Shown: positions 24,284 through 33,258 of the stretch, one piece after another
Numbering within the stretch: the first letter of the stretch is position 1
Layout of the letters: each line of letters begins with the position of its first letter
Assembly: GCA_002319795.1 (NCBI GenBank)
Contig: DCFU01000029.1
Coordinates: 1-50,532 of the forward strand
DNA: 50,532 nt
Direction: 5' to 3'
Origin: Megamonas sp. UBA1796
GTDB taxonomy: Bacteria > Bacillota > Negativicutes > Selenomonadales > Selenomonadaceae
Made by a program: the position numbers and the translations under genes
The notes under the pieces: model-generated
What the model was told of the DNA's origin: nothing
Seen by the model: only the letters and a program-made list of their open reading frames with translations
Database searches by the model: none

Positions 24284-25114
24284 TTGGAGTTCATTCAGGT
24301 AGAGGATATGAGCCATGTTTATTATCCAGGGCAGGAAAATGAACATGCGGCTTTGAAACATATAAATTTGCGTATCAAACAAGGGGAGTTTATTGCGGTA
24401 TTAGGAACGAACGGCTCTGGAAAATCAACTCTGGCCAAGCATTTTAATGCATTGCTGTTGCCGACATCCGGGCATTGTTATATTGATGGACTGGATACAT
24501 TGAACACCGAGGAACTTTGGCAGATACGGCAGCAGGTAGGTATGGTATTTCAGAATCCGGATAATCAGATTATCGCAGCGGTAGTAGAAGATGATGTTGC
24601 CTTTGGACCGGAAAATTTGGGAGTTCCGCCAAAAGAGATAAGGCAGCGTGTCACCGAGTCCTTGCAGGCAGTGCGTATGGAGCGGTATCGTAAGTTTGCT
24701 CCGCATCTTTTATCCGGCGGACAAAAGCAACGTATTGCCATTGCCGGGGCTCTGGCAATGCATACGAAATGCCTTGTTTTTGATGAGCCTACAGCTATGC
24801 TGGATCCTATAGGACGGACCGAGGTACTGGCTACTGTAAAGCGTTTACATGAGGAAGCCGGCATAACGATTGTTTATATTACGCATTTCATGGAGGAAGC
24901 GGCAGCAGCGGATCGCGTTCTTGTCATGGACCATGGAGAGATTGTAGAGGATGATACGCCTGCGAAGATTTTTATTAAAGTTGATGAAATGAAACGCCGT
25001 GGGCTGGATGTACCACTTGCTGCAGAAGTAGCCTGGCGTTTGCGCAGAAATGGTATTCATTTGCCACAGGATATTTTGACTAATGAAGATTTGGTGGTGG
25101 CTTTATGCCGATAG
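24284..25114 (+). CDS. ecfA1: ECF transporter ATPase EcfA1
   Basis: A 276-residue ABC ATPase of energy-coupling-factor vitamin/metal importers. Walker A GTNGSGKST, Q-loop FQNPDNQ, signature LSGGQKQRIAIAG, Walker B CLVFDEPTAMLDP and the switch His in VYITHF are all present. The start is TTG 24284, 6 nt after GGAGGA (24272-24277); the earlier TTG at 24266 precedes that site. It overlaps ecfA2 by 10 nt. With ecfA2 and ecfT it forms a shared module that works with S-components encoded elsewhere. Confidence 0.95.
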   Translation: MEFIQVEDMSHVYYPGQENEHAALKHINLRIKQGEFIAVLGTNGSGKSTLAKHFNALLLPTSGHCYIDGLDTLNTEELWQIRQQVGMVFQNPDNQIIAAVVEDDVAFGPENLGVPPKEIRQRVTESLQAVRMERYRKFAPHLLSGGQKQRIAIAGALAMHTKCLVFDEPTAMLDPIGRTEVLATVKRLHEEAGITIVYITHFMEEAAAADRVLVMDHGEIVEDDTPAKIFIKVDEMKRRGLDVPLAAEVAWRLRRNGIHLPQDILTNEDLVVALCR

Positions 25115-25971
25115 AAATAGAGAATGTGACTTATACTTATATGCCGCTGACACCGTTTGAACGCACGGCACTTCGGAATGTTTCGCTCACTATAGAAGAG
25201 GGGTCCTTCACAGCGATAGCCGGGCATACCGGTTCCGGTAAATCAACGCTTGTGCAGCATCTTAATGGGTTATTACATCCAACTACAGGACGGGTAATGG
25301 TGGATGGTGCAGATCTCGCCGCTAAGGGAAAGGCAGCTAAGAATGCACGCTGCTGTGTGGGCATGGTATTTCAGTATCCAGAGCATCAGCTTTTTGAAGA
25401 AACCGTAGCTGCGGATATCGCTTTTGGACCGAAAAACATGGAGCTTGCGGAGGATGAAATTGATAAGCGTGTGCGGGATGCTATGGAATTCGTAGATCTT
25501 GATTATGAAAAATATCATTCTGTTTCACCGTTTCAGTTGAGTGGAGGGCAGATGCGCCGGGTGGCTATTGCCGGAGTCGTCGCCTTGAAGCCTAAGTACC
25601 TTGTGCTGGATGAGCCAACAGCTGGACTGGATCCCCAAGGCAGAGAGCGGCTCTTGAAAAAAATCGTGCAGCTTCATAAGAAAGAAAAGGTTACGATTGT
25701 ATTTGTTTCACATAATATGGATGATATTGCACGTGTAGCGGATCAGGTCGTTTTCATGAATCAGGGTGAAATGATATTGAAGGATATACCACAAAGAGCT
25801 TTTTTTGAGGAGGAAAAGCTGCAGGCGGCAGGTTTGTCCGCACCGCAGCTTGTAAAACTTTTAAAAGGGCTTAGGGCCAACGGTCTTGATGTGGAAACTG
25901 CGGCCTTTACGGTGGAAAAAGGTGTGGAGAATATTTTGGCTGCATTGAGGAGGAAGAGAAATGCTGACTGA
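25105..25971 (+). CDS. ecfA2: ECF transporter ATPase EcfA2
   Basis: A 288-residue partner ATPase. Walker A GHTGSGKST, FQYPEHQLFEETV, signature LSGGQMRRVAIAG, Walker B YLVLDEPTAGLDP, and His in VFVSHNMDD. The FQYPEHQ sequence is typical of EcfA2 rather than EcfA1. ATG 25105 lies within the end of ecfA1, and its stop overlaps ecfT, so translation is coupled. Confidence 0.95.
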   Translation: MPIEIENVTYTYMPLTPFERTALRNVSLTIEEGSFTAIAGHTGSGKSTLVQHLNGLLHPTTGRVMVDGADLAAKGKAAKNARCCVGMVFQYPEHQLFEETVAADIAFGPKNMELAEDEIDKRVRDAMEFVDLDYEKYHSVSPFQLSGGQMRRVAIAGVVALKPKYLVLDEPTAGLDPQGRERLLKKIVQLHKKEKVTIVFVSHNMDDIARVADQVVFMNQGEMILKDIPQRAFFEEEKLQAAGLSAPQLVKLLKGLRANGLDVETAAFTVEKGVENILAALRRKRNAD

Positions 25972-26764
25972 TATTACAATAGGCCAATATTTTCCAGGGG
26001 CATCTCTCCTCCACCGGCTGGATCCACGGACAAAGATTATTTTGTTGTTTTTATTCATTATAGATATTTTTGTATTTGACACGCCGCTTTCGTATGGTTT
26101 GCTTTCCCTGTTTACCGTGAGTCTGATTTATTTCTCTCAGGTTCCGATGCGTATGATGATTAAATCAATCAAGCCGCTTTGGTGGATCTTGTTATTCACT
26201 TTTTTGATTAATCTTTGCAGTGTATCAGGGGAAGCATTTGCACATATCTGGATATTCGCACTGACATGGGAAGGACTTCGTCAGGCTGTTTTTATTTGTC
26301 TGCGTCTTATATTACTTATATTGCTGTCTTCTCTTCTGACGTTTACTACTTCGCCGTTGGCACTTACAGATGCATTGGAAAACTTGATGGGACCATTCAA
26401 ACGATTGGGAATGCCTGCGCATGAACTGGCTATGATGATGACGATTGCGCTGCGTTTTGTGCCTACGCTTATCGAGGAGACAGATAAGATTATGAAGGCA
26501 CAGAAATCCCGTGGTTCAGATTTCTCATCCGGAAGTCTGCTGCATCGAGTGAAGAGTTTGATTCCAATCCTGGTACCACTGTTCATTTCGGCTTTTCGAC
26601 GGGCGGATGAGCTGGCTATGGCTATGGAGGCACGTTGTTATCGAGGTGGTGTAGGGCGTACGCAAATGAAAGCTTTGCGGATAACTACAATTGATTATGT
26701 TGCCTATGGGGCATCCCTTTTGTTTGCCTGCACACTGGTCGGACTGAAAGTGATAGGGATCTGA
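25961..26764 (+). CDS. ecfT: ECF transporter transmembrane protein EcfT
   Basis: A 267-residue integral membrane scaffold with about five to six helices. The N-terminal HRLDPRTKI motif and the two cytosolic coupling helices with AQKSRG and MEARCYRGG, which dock on the two ATPases, are present. The start overlaps ecfA2 by 11 nt and the stop overlaps the truA start (TGATG). Confidence 0.94.
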   Translation: MLTDITIGQYFPGASLLHRLDPRTKIILLFLFIIDIFVFDTPLSYGLLSLFTVSLIYFSQVPMRMMIKSIKPLWWILLFTFLINLCSVSGEAFAHIWIFALTWEGLRQAVFICLRLILLILLSSLLTFTTSPLALTDALENLMGPFKRLGMPAHELAMMMTIALRFVPTLIEETDKIMKAQKSRGSDFSSGSLLHRVKSLIPILVPLFISAFRRADELAMAMEARCYRGGVGRTQMKALRITTIDYVAYGASLLFACTLVGLKVIGI

Positions 26765-27537
26765 TGAGGAAAGAAAATAAGGACGCGATGAAAGCAAGAA
26801 CGCGTAATATACGGCTGCTGGTTTCCTACGATGGAGGGGCCTATCATGGTTTTCAAAGGCAGACTCTGCCAGTAATAGGGATACAAAATGTGCTTGAAGA
26901 AAAATTGGAATTGATTTTTGGCGACACGATCGAGCTCGCTGCTGCGGGTCGTACCGATGCGGGTGTACATGCATATGGGCAGGTGGTAAACTTTTTCACG
27001 AATGGCTCGATTCCTGTTGACCGTGTGGTGCGTGCGGTCAACAGCCTTTTACCGGAGGATATTGTTGTACGTGAGGCGATGGAAGTTGACAAGACCTTTA
27101 GTGCCCGGCACAGTGCAAAAAGTAAGATCTATACGTATCGGATTTTCCAAGGCGAAGTTCCAAATCCTTTTTTACGCCGGTATGCATGGTATATACGCAG
27201 ACCCCTCGATGTTGGGGCAATGCAGGAGGCTTCACGTGTTTTGCTTGGGACACATGATTTTTCCTCTTTTCGTGCGTCGGGTGGAGCCCATATGAGCCCG
27301 GTACGTACCATGTACGAAGCTGTATGCAGTCAGCTGGGTGAGAAAATAGAGTTTCGTTTTTTTGCCAGTGGATTTTTATATCATATGGTTAGGAACCTCG
27401 TTGGTACACTTGTGAACGTGGGACTGGGTAAAACGATGCCGGATGAGTTCCAAAATATATTGGAGATGCATGACAGGCAACAAGCCGGTGCTACAGCTCC
27501 GGCACAAGGACTCTATCTTTATCATGTGAATTATTAA
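26764..27537 (+). CDS. truA: tRNA pseudouridine(38-40) synthase TruA
   Basis: A 257-residue enzyme modifying U38-U40 of the anticodon arm. Catalytic D65 lies in AAGRTDAGVHA; SYDGGAYHGFQRQ and FLYHMVRNLVGTL are family motifs. I give the start at ATG 26764, which overlaps the ecfT stop. ATG 26788, behind AAGGA, is an equally plausible start and would remove eight charged residues. The ecfA1-A2-T-truA order is standard in Firmicutes; the rplM-rpsI pair that often follows lies elsewhere in this window. Confidence 0.95.
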   Translation: MRKENKDAMKARTRNIRLLVSYDGGAYHGFQRQTLPVIGIQNVLEEKLELIFGDTIELAAAGRTDAGVHAYGQVVNFFTNGSIPVDRVVRAVNSLLPEDIVVREAMEVDKTFSARHSAKSKIYTYRIFQGEVPNPFLRRYAWYIRRPLDVGAMQEASRVLLGTHDFSSFRASGGAHMSPVRTMYEAVCSQLGEKIEFRFFASGFLYHMVRNLVGTLVNVGLGKTMPDEFQNILEMHDRQQAGATAPAQGLYLYHVNY

Positions 27538-27567
27538 ATCAATATATGGTAGTTGGTATATGAAATA

Positions 27568-27610
27568 GGGGCAGAAATTGTTGTTTTATTGCAATCTCTG
27601 CCCTTTGCTG
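27568..27610 (+). terminator. Terminator-like hairpin after truA
   Basis: GGGCAGA-AATTG pairs with CAAT-C-TCTGCCC across an 11-nt loop. The T-run is short (TTT), so efficiency is doubtful. Confidence 0.6.
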
Positions 27611-27622
27611 TTGAAATTTTTG

Positions 27623-27651
27623 TTATCAAATGGTATGATATCTGCTATAAT
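27623..27651 (+). promoter_or_regulatory. Promoter of the activase-like gene
   Basis: TTATCA (27623-27628), 17 bp, then TATAAT (27646-27651) with an extended TG at 27643-27644. Confidence 0.65.
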
Positions 27652-27698
27652 ATACAATGAACTAGGAATATTTTACTGTATTTTCAGGTGGTGTTAAA

Positions 27699-30600
27699 AT
27701 GAACTCGATATTTAGTGTGGGGATCGACATTGGTTCGACGACGATTAAGGTTGTTGTACTGGATCAGGAAAGAAAGATTGTATACAAAAAATATGCACGT
27801 CATTTTTCGGAAATCAGTACTGCCCTGCATGAAAACTTATCTGCTTTGCAAAGAGTCGTCGGGGGGCAGAAGTTTTCGTTTGCATTGACAGGCTCTGCGG
27901 GAATGGGGATTGCCCAGCGGATTGGGCTCCCGTTTGTACAGGAGGTCATTGCTTGTGCAGCTGCAGTCAGGGCTTTGATTCCGGAGACGGATACGGCGGT
28001 TGAGCTCGGAGGTGAAGACGCAAAGATTACTTATTTTGGGGCTGCGCCTGAACAGCGTATGAATGGTGTGTGTGCCGGAGGTACAGGTTCTTTTATTGAC
28101 CATATGGCTTCGCTGCTTTCTACGGATGCGTTAGGTCTCAATGCACTTGCAGAGAAAGGCAGGCAAATTTATACGATTGCCTCCCGCTGTGGTGTATTTG
28201 CCAAAACGGATATTCAGGCACTTATGAATGATGGTGCGGAGAAGGCGGATATAGCCTTGTCCATTTTTCAGGCGGTGGTGAACCAGACCATCAGCAATCT
28301 TGCCCAGGGACGGCCGATTGCAGGTAAGGTTGCATTTTTGGGCGGGCCGCTTCATTTCCTGCCAGCGCTTAAAAGTCGCTTCATTGATACGCTGCGATTG
28401 AAGCCACAGGATGTTGTACATATTGAGGACGGATGTTATTTTGTGGCTATGGGTGCAGCACTTTCTGAGGAAAAACAGGTGATAGATTGTTTGCGCCTGC
28501 AGGAGAGTGTAAATGAGGCGAAAAAGGCATCAGAAGCAGAAGCAAGAAAAGCGGATTTTGTCCTTTTCAAGGATATGGCAGATTATGAGATGTTTAAAGA
28601 ACGACATGACAGGGACAAGGTCAAACGAGGTAATATTGCCTCGTATAAGGGGCCGGTTTATGTTGGGATTGATGCAGGTTCTACGACAACAAAAATTGTT
28701 GCCATAGGTAGTGATAAAGAGGTTCTCTATACTTCGTATGGCAGCAATAAGGGCCTTCCTTTAAAAACAGTTGTGCATGAGTTACGTGATTTGTATGGAA
28801 CGCTTAATGTGGATACCTATATCGCAGCGGTGCTGACAACTGGCTATGGAGAGGCTATTGTGAAGGCCGCTGTACATGCGGATGCTGGTGAAGTAGAGAC
28901 ATTTGCACATTTGCGGGCAGCACAGGAATTTTGTCCGGATGTCACGTTTGTTCTTGATATCGGCGGGCAGGACATGAAGTGCTTTTTCGTGCAGGATGGC
29001 AATATAGGAAATATTACACTCAACGAAGCCTGTTCGGCAGGCTGTGGTTCGTTTATTGAGAACTTTGCTCAGGGGCTTAATATGACAGCCGGTGAATTTG
29101 CTGTGAAGGCTACTGAGTCAAAGGCTCCAGTGGATCTTGGTACGCGCTGTACGGTATTTATGAATTCAAAGGTGAAGCAGGCGCAAAAAGATGGTGCGGC
29201 AGTCGGAGATATCTCGGCGGGTATTGCATTTTCTGTTATAAAGAATGCATTGTTTAAAGTGATGCAGCTGAAAGATGTAAATACGCTCGGAGAGCATATT
29301 GTGGTTCAGGGAGGCACTTTCTATAACGATGCGGTGCTTCGTTCTATGGAACTGCTTTTGGGAAAGAATGTCATACGGCCGGATATTGCCGGGCTCATGG
29401 GAGCCTATGGAGCAGCAATATTAGCCTTGGAAACTGGTATGGAAAAATCTGCGTTGTTGTCAGCGGCACAGTTGGCTGTCTTTAAGGTGAAGACGAATTC
29501 CTACCATTGCCGTGGCTGCGGGAATCAATGCCTCATTACGGCCCAGACCTTCCCCGATGGTGGTAAGTACTATACGGGGAATCGTTGTGAACGTGGCATA
29601 GGGAAGATCAAGCCGGAAGAAAAAGTTCCTAATATCTATGCATACAAATATGAAAGGGTATTCTCTTATTATAAGTCACTTGAGCATCCTAAACGTGGTC
29701 ATATCGGTTTACCGCGTGTGCTCAATATGTATGAAGATTATCCTTTTTGGTTTACTTTCTTTACTAGGCTGGAGTACGGGGTCGTGCTTTCTGCGAAATC
29801 TTCAGCGGAGCTCTACTATCAGGGAATGGCAACTGTTCCGTCGGATTCGTTATGTTATCCGGCAAAGCTGGTGCATGGACATATCATAGACCTTATAAAT
29901 AAAGGACTGAAAAAGATTTTTTATCCATGTATACCGTACAATCTTGTGGATGAATGCCATCCATCAGACAATCACTATAACTGTCCGGTCGTAGCGTCCT
30001 ATGCGGAGAATATACGAGCGAATATGGATGTTCTTCGTCAAAGGGATATTAAGTTTATGCAGCCGTTTTTGCCACTCAACAATCCCAAACGGCTGATTGA
30101 GCGGCTGACTGAGGAATTGGTTTCGGAAGGACTTACCAAGGGCGAGATTGCAGCAGCTGTTGAAGCTTCCTATATTGAATTGAATCATTATAAAGAGGAT
30201 GTACGCAACTATGGTATTGAGATATTGAAAAAGGTCGAAAGAGACCATTTACCGGCAATATTGTTGGCGGGGCGTCCTTACCATATTGACCCTGAGATTA
30301 ATCATGGAATTCCGGAAATGATACAGTCTTATGGGCTGCCGGTTATTTCCGAGGATGTGGTCTACCATCTGCCAACTGAAGAGCAAAAGCTGCGGGTTGT
30401 GAATCAATGGAGCTATCATGCACGCCTTTATCATGCGGCCAGCTATGTTGCAGTGCATGATAATCTTACACTTATTCAGCTTAGCTCATTTGGCTGCGGG
30501 TTGGATGCTATTACAACGGGGCAGGTCAAGGCAATTTTGGAGGCGCATCACCGTATTTATACGATGATAAAGCTGGACGAGGTTAGTAACCTGGGCGCGG

Positions 30601-31931
30601 CACGCATTCGTTTGCGTTCTCTTATTGCGGCATTTGCACGCAGCAAGCCGATGCATTGTGAAGCGGTCGTTATCCCGGAACGCCCGTATTTTACGGAGGA
30701 ATGCAAAAAGACACATACGATACTTGCACCCCAGATGGCGCCCATTCATTTTCGACTCATAGGTACAGCGTTACAGAAATATGGCTATAAAATGGTTATT
30801 CCTGACATGCCAAAAAAGGATGCAATCGATATTGGTTTGCGTTATGTAAACAATGATATGTGCTATCCGGCGATTGTGGTTATTGGCCAGCTGCTCGCTG
30901 CAATAAAATCCGGACAGTGTGACCCGGATCATACTTCAATCATGCTTTTCCAAACCTGTGGCGCCTGCAGGGCAACAAATTATTTGAATCTTATGCGTCA
31001 GGCTGTAAAAGATGCTGGGTTTCCGCAGGTACCAGTTTTTGCTTGCTGGGGTATGGAAACAGATGAATTCAAGCTGAGTCGTGAATGCTTTGTGGATGTT
31101 ACCAAGAGCATACTCTATGCAGATTTGCTCATGCGTGTAAAGAATAGGGTTGAGCCGTATGAGCTGTGCGTTGGCATGGTGGAAAAGCTTTATGAAACAT
31201 GGATGGCACGATGTGAAGCGGAGATTCACCAGGGAAATTATTTCAAATTCAAGCATAATATTGAGGATATTGTGCATGATTTTGATTTGCTGTCCATAAA
31301 TGAGGAGATTTGGAAACCAAAGGTTGGTATCGTAGGCGAGATTCTTGTCAAATATCATCCAGTAGCCAATAACCATATTGAACATGCCCTTGCCGAGGAG
31401 GGCGCAGAAGTCGTTATGCCAGATTTTATGGATTTTATCATGTATATGGCATATGATGATATTACCAAGCACAAGCTGTTGGCGGGGAGCTATATAGATA
31501 AGCTCAAGTCTGAAATGTTCATTAAGCTTGTTGAATTTTTCCGGAGCCCTATGCGCAAGGCCTTGGCAAGGAGTAAACGGTTTACGCCGCCACATACGAT
31601 TTTTGAAATTGCCGAACAAGCCAAGGACCATGTCTCTCTTGGCAATATGGCTGGTGAAGGCTGGTTCCTTACGGGCGAGATGATTAAGCTTATTACATCC
31701 GGGGTACCAAACATCGTTTGTCTGCAGCCGTTTGGTTGTTTGCCAAATCATATTACTGGCAAGGGGATGTTGCATGAGCTGCGCCGGAGCTATCCATCCT
31801 GCAATATCGTGGCGCTGGATTGTGATGCTGGTGCCAGTGAAGTCAACCAGCTCAATCGTCTTAAGCTCATGCTGTCTGTTGCTAAGCAACAGGCGCCAGA
31901 GAAAAAGATGAAGAACCATTCGAAGGTTTAG
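27699..31931 (+). CDS. Giant 2-hydroxyacyl-CoA dehydratase activase-related protein
   Basis: A 1410-residue protein. Two ASKHA ATPase domains of the BcrAD/BadFG/HgdC type come first (about 1-260, starting VGIDIGSTTIKVVV; and about 320-590, starting VGIDAGSTTTKIVA). A cysteine-rich stretch follows (YHCRGCGNQC, about 604-613), then a DUF2229-type region and a C-terminal part related to dehydratase subunits. In activases two cysteines per subunit hold a [4Fe-4S] cluster across a dimer. Both domains here keep their pair: C125 and C164, C445 and C484. One polypeptide could therefore bind the cluster alone. Such long fusions occur in many anaerobic Firmicutes, with no settled role. No HgdA/HgdB genes lie nearby. 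Start ATG 27699 with AGGTGG. Confidence 0.88.
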   Translation: MNSIFSVGIDIGSTTIKVVVLDQERKIVYKKYARHFSEISTALHENLSALQRVVGGQKFSFALTGSAGMGIAQRIGLPFVQEVIACAAAVRALIPETDTAVELGGEDAKITYFGAAPEQRMNGVCAGGTGSFIDHMASLLSTDALGLNALAEKGRQIYTIASRCGVFAKTDIQALMNDGAEKADIALSIFQAVVNQTISNLAQGRPIAGKVAFLGGPLHFLPALKSRFIDTLRLKPQDVVHIEDGCYFVAMGAALSEEKQVIDCLRLQESVNEAKKASEAEARKADFVLFKDMADYEMFKERHDRDKVKRGNIASYKGPVYVGIDAGSTTTKIVAIGSDKEVLYTSYGSNKGLPLKTVVHELRDLYGTLNVDTYIAAVLTTGYGEAIVKAAVHADAGEVETFAHLRAAQEFCPDVTFVLDIGGQDMKCFFVQDGNIGNITLNEACSAGCGSFIENFAQGLNMTAGEFAVKATESKAPVDLGTRCTVFMNSKVKQAQKDGAAVGDISAGIAFSVIKNALFKVMQLKDVNTLGEHIVVQGGTFYNDAVLRSMELLLGKNVIRPDIAGLMGAYGAAILALETGMEKSALLSAAQLAVFKVKTNSYHCRGCGNQCLITAQTFPDGGKYYTGNRCERGIGKIKPEEKVPNIYAYKYERVFSYYKSLEHPKRGHIGLPRVLNMYEDYPFWFTFFTRLEYGVVLSAKSSAELYYQGMATVPSDSLCYPAKLVHGHIIDLINKGLKKIFYPCIPYNLVDECHPSDNHYNCPVVASYAENIRANMDVLRQRDIKFMQPFLPLNNPKRLIERLTEELVSEGLTKGEIAAAVEASYIELNHYKEDVRNYGIEILKKVERDHLPAILLAGRPYHIDPEINHGIPEMIQSYGLPVISEDVVYHLPTEEQKLRVVNQWSYHARLYHAASYVAVHDNLTLIQLSSFGCGLDAITTGQVKAILEAHHRIYTMIKLDEVSNLGAARIRLRSLIAAFARSKPMHCEAVVIPERPYFTEECKKTHTILAPQMAPIHFRLIGTALQKYGYKMVIPDMPKKDAIDIGLRYVNNDMCYPAIVVIGQLLAAIKSGQCDPDHTSIMLFQTCGACRATNYLNLMRQAVKDAGFPQVPVFACWGMETDEFKLSRECFVDVTKSILYADLLMRVKNRVEPYELCVGMVEKLYETWMARCEAEIHQGNYFKFKHNIEDIVHDFDLLSINEEIWKPKVGIVGEILVKYHPVANNHIEHALAEEGAEVVMPDFMDFIMYMAYDDITKHKLLAGSYIDKLKSEMFIKLVEFFRSPMRKALARSKRFTPPHTIFEIAEQAKDHVSLGNMAGEGWFLTGEMIKLITSGVPNIVCLQPFGCLPNHITGKGMLHELRRSYPSCNIVALDCDAGASEVNQLNRLKLMLSVAKQQAPEKKMKNHSKV

Positions 31932-31961
31932 AATATGAAATCGAAGATAGTATGAAATCAT

Positions 31962-31996
31962 GGATAGGGTGCTGTGCTTGTCACAGCACCCTATCC
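31962..31996. repeat. Perfect 15-bp inverted repeat between activase and DUF445 genes
   Basis: GGATAGGGTGCTGTG (31962-31976) and CACAGCACCCTATCC (31982-31996) pair perfectly around the 5-nt loop CTTGT. No T-run follows on either strand. It lies 30 nt after the activase stop and 26 nt before the DUF445 start, so it would form a strong hairpin in the mRNA. Confidence 0.85.
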
Positions 31997-32022
31997 ACAC
32001 AGTTTGGGGTGTTGTATGGGAT

Positions 32023-33258
32023 ATGCAAAAGAAATATAAGGCTGCAACGGCATTGGGAGCGAGTATTACGGGATTTATATTGTCATATGCTTATGCGGAT
32101 ACAGGTTTTGCCGGCGGAATTATAAACAGTGGATTTCTTGCGGCAACTATTGGCGGCTTGGCAGATTGGTTTGCTGTCACTGCCATTTTTCGCAAGCCGC
32201 TTGGTATTTCTTATCATACTCAAATATTGACACATAATCGTGAAAGAATTATGAATTCCATTGTTGATTTTGCAAGTAAAGATTTATTGAGCACGCAAAA
32301 TATTATGGAAATTGTGCGTCAGCAAAATATGGCACAGATGCTGGTTGATTATTTAAGTATACGTGGCGGGCGGGAACGACTGAAGACTGTAATAGATCAG
32401 CTGCTTTTACAGGCAGCGCGGGAAATGGATACACAGGCAATTGCAGTACGCATAAGCCCGGCTGTTAAGGGAAGCCTTAAGAGTTTCCCCATAGAAAAGC
32501 TTTTGTTGCAGCTTCCGGAAATCTTGGCGGAGGAGAGATACAGTACACGTGTGATAGAAACTATTCTATCTGTTGGACGCAGTGTACTTATGTCAACGGA
32601 GGCACAGGAAATTTTATTGTTCCATATTTCTGTATTGCGGCAGCGCTATGAGGAAAATTCGCCAGGGCGGTCTTTGGCATTGCAGCTTTTGGATCTTTCG
32701 GATGAACGGATGCGCAATGAAGTAAATAAAAAAGTCTGTGCTTATCTTGACGATTTACAGAGTCATGAGACAGAGTCTTATGCTAAAATAAAAGCAGATA
32801 TGGAAACTTTGCTGTTGAAATGTAGCAGGGATGCCTCTCTGGAAGCTTTGCTGCATACCTGGAAGTGTGAGCACATAGAACAAATGAATATAGCAGGGGA
32901 TCTCGCATCTTGGCTGGAGCGGGTTATAAAGGCCGAAAATCCTGCCTGGCTGAAAGCAGCTCATCGTTTTTTCGATGCAAAGATTGATGCATTTGCAGCA
33001 AAAGAAGGAATGCAGAAGAGATATGATGTTTTTGTTAAATCCTATATTGAAAAAGAAATCCACGTGCATCATGATATTATTACAAATCTTATCAGGGAAA
33101 GATTGGATGAATTTTCGGATGAAAAGTTGGTGGCATTTGTTGAAACACGTATTGCCGATGATTTGCAGATGATACGTATTAATGGTTCACTTATAGGTTC
33201 TTTTGTAGGTATGCTGCTTTTTGCTGTTGTGTTTTGTGCGGAAAGGGCGTGGGGTTGA
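32023..33258 (+). CDS. DUF445 membrane protein (first copy)
   Basis: A 411-residue DUF445 protein of unknown function. The N-terminal membrane segments contain the family signature GGLADWFAVTAIFRKPLG. A long helical, soluble middle follows, and a C-terminal membrane helix comes after IRINGSLIGSFVG. Start ATG 32023 has only the weak site GGGGTG; the frame open from 31960 runs through the 15-bp hairpin and is unlikely. The stop overlaps the next gene's start (TGATG). Confidence 0.86.
   Translation: MQKKYKAATALGASITGFILSYAYADTGFAGGIINSGFLAATIGGLADWFAVTAIFRKPLGISYHTQILTHNRERIMNSIVDFASKDLLSTQNIMEIVRQQNMAQMLVDYLSIRGGRERLKTVIDQLLLQAAREMDTQAIAVRISPAVKGSLKSFPIEKLLLQLPEILAEERYSTRVIETILSVGRSVLMSTEAQEILLFHISVLRQRYEENSPGRSLALQLLDLSDERMRNEVNKKVCAYLDDLQSHETESYAKIKADMETLLLKCSRDASLEALLHTWKCEHIEQMNIAGDLASWLERVIKAENPAWLKAAHRFFDAKIDAFAAKEGMQKRYDVFVKSYIEKEIHVHHDIITNLIRERLDEFSDEKLVAFVETRIADDLQMIRINGSLIGSFVGMLLFAVVFCAERAWG

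Noticed and set aside
30936..32000. 354-codon open frame on the minus strand opposite the activase gene
   Set aside because: It is antisense to well-conserved coding sequence, has no ribosome site and an unnatural composition rich in His, Ile and Asn. It is a shadow frame.
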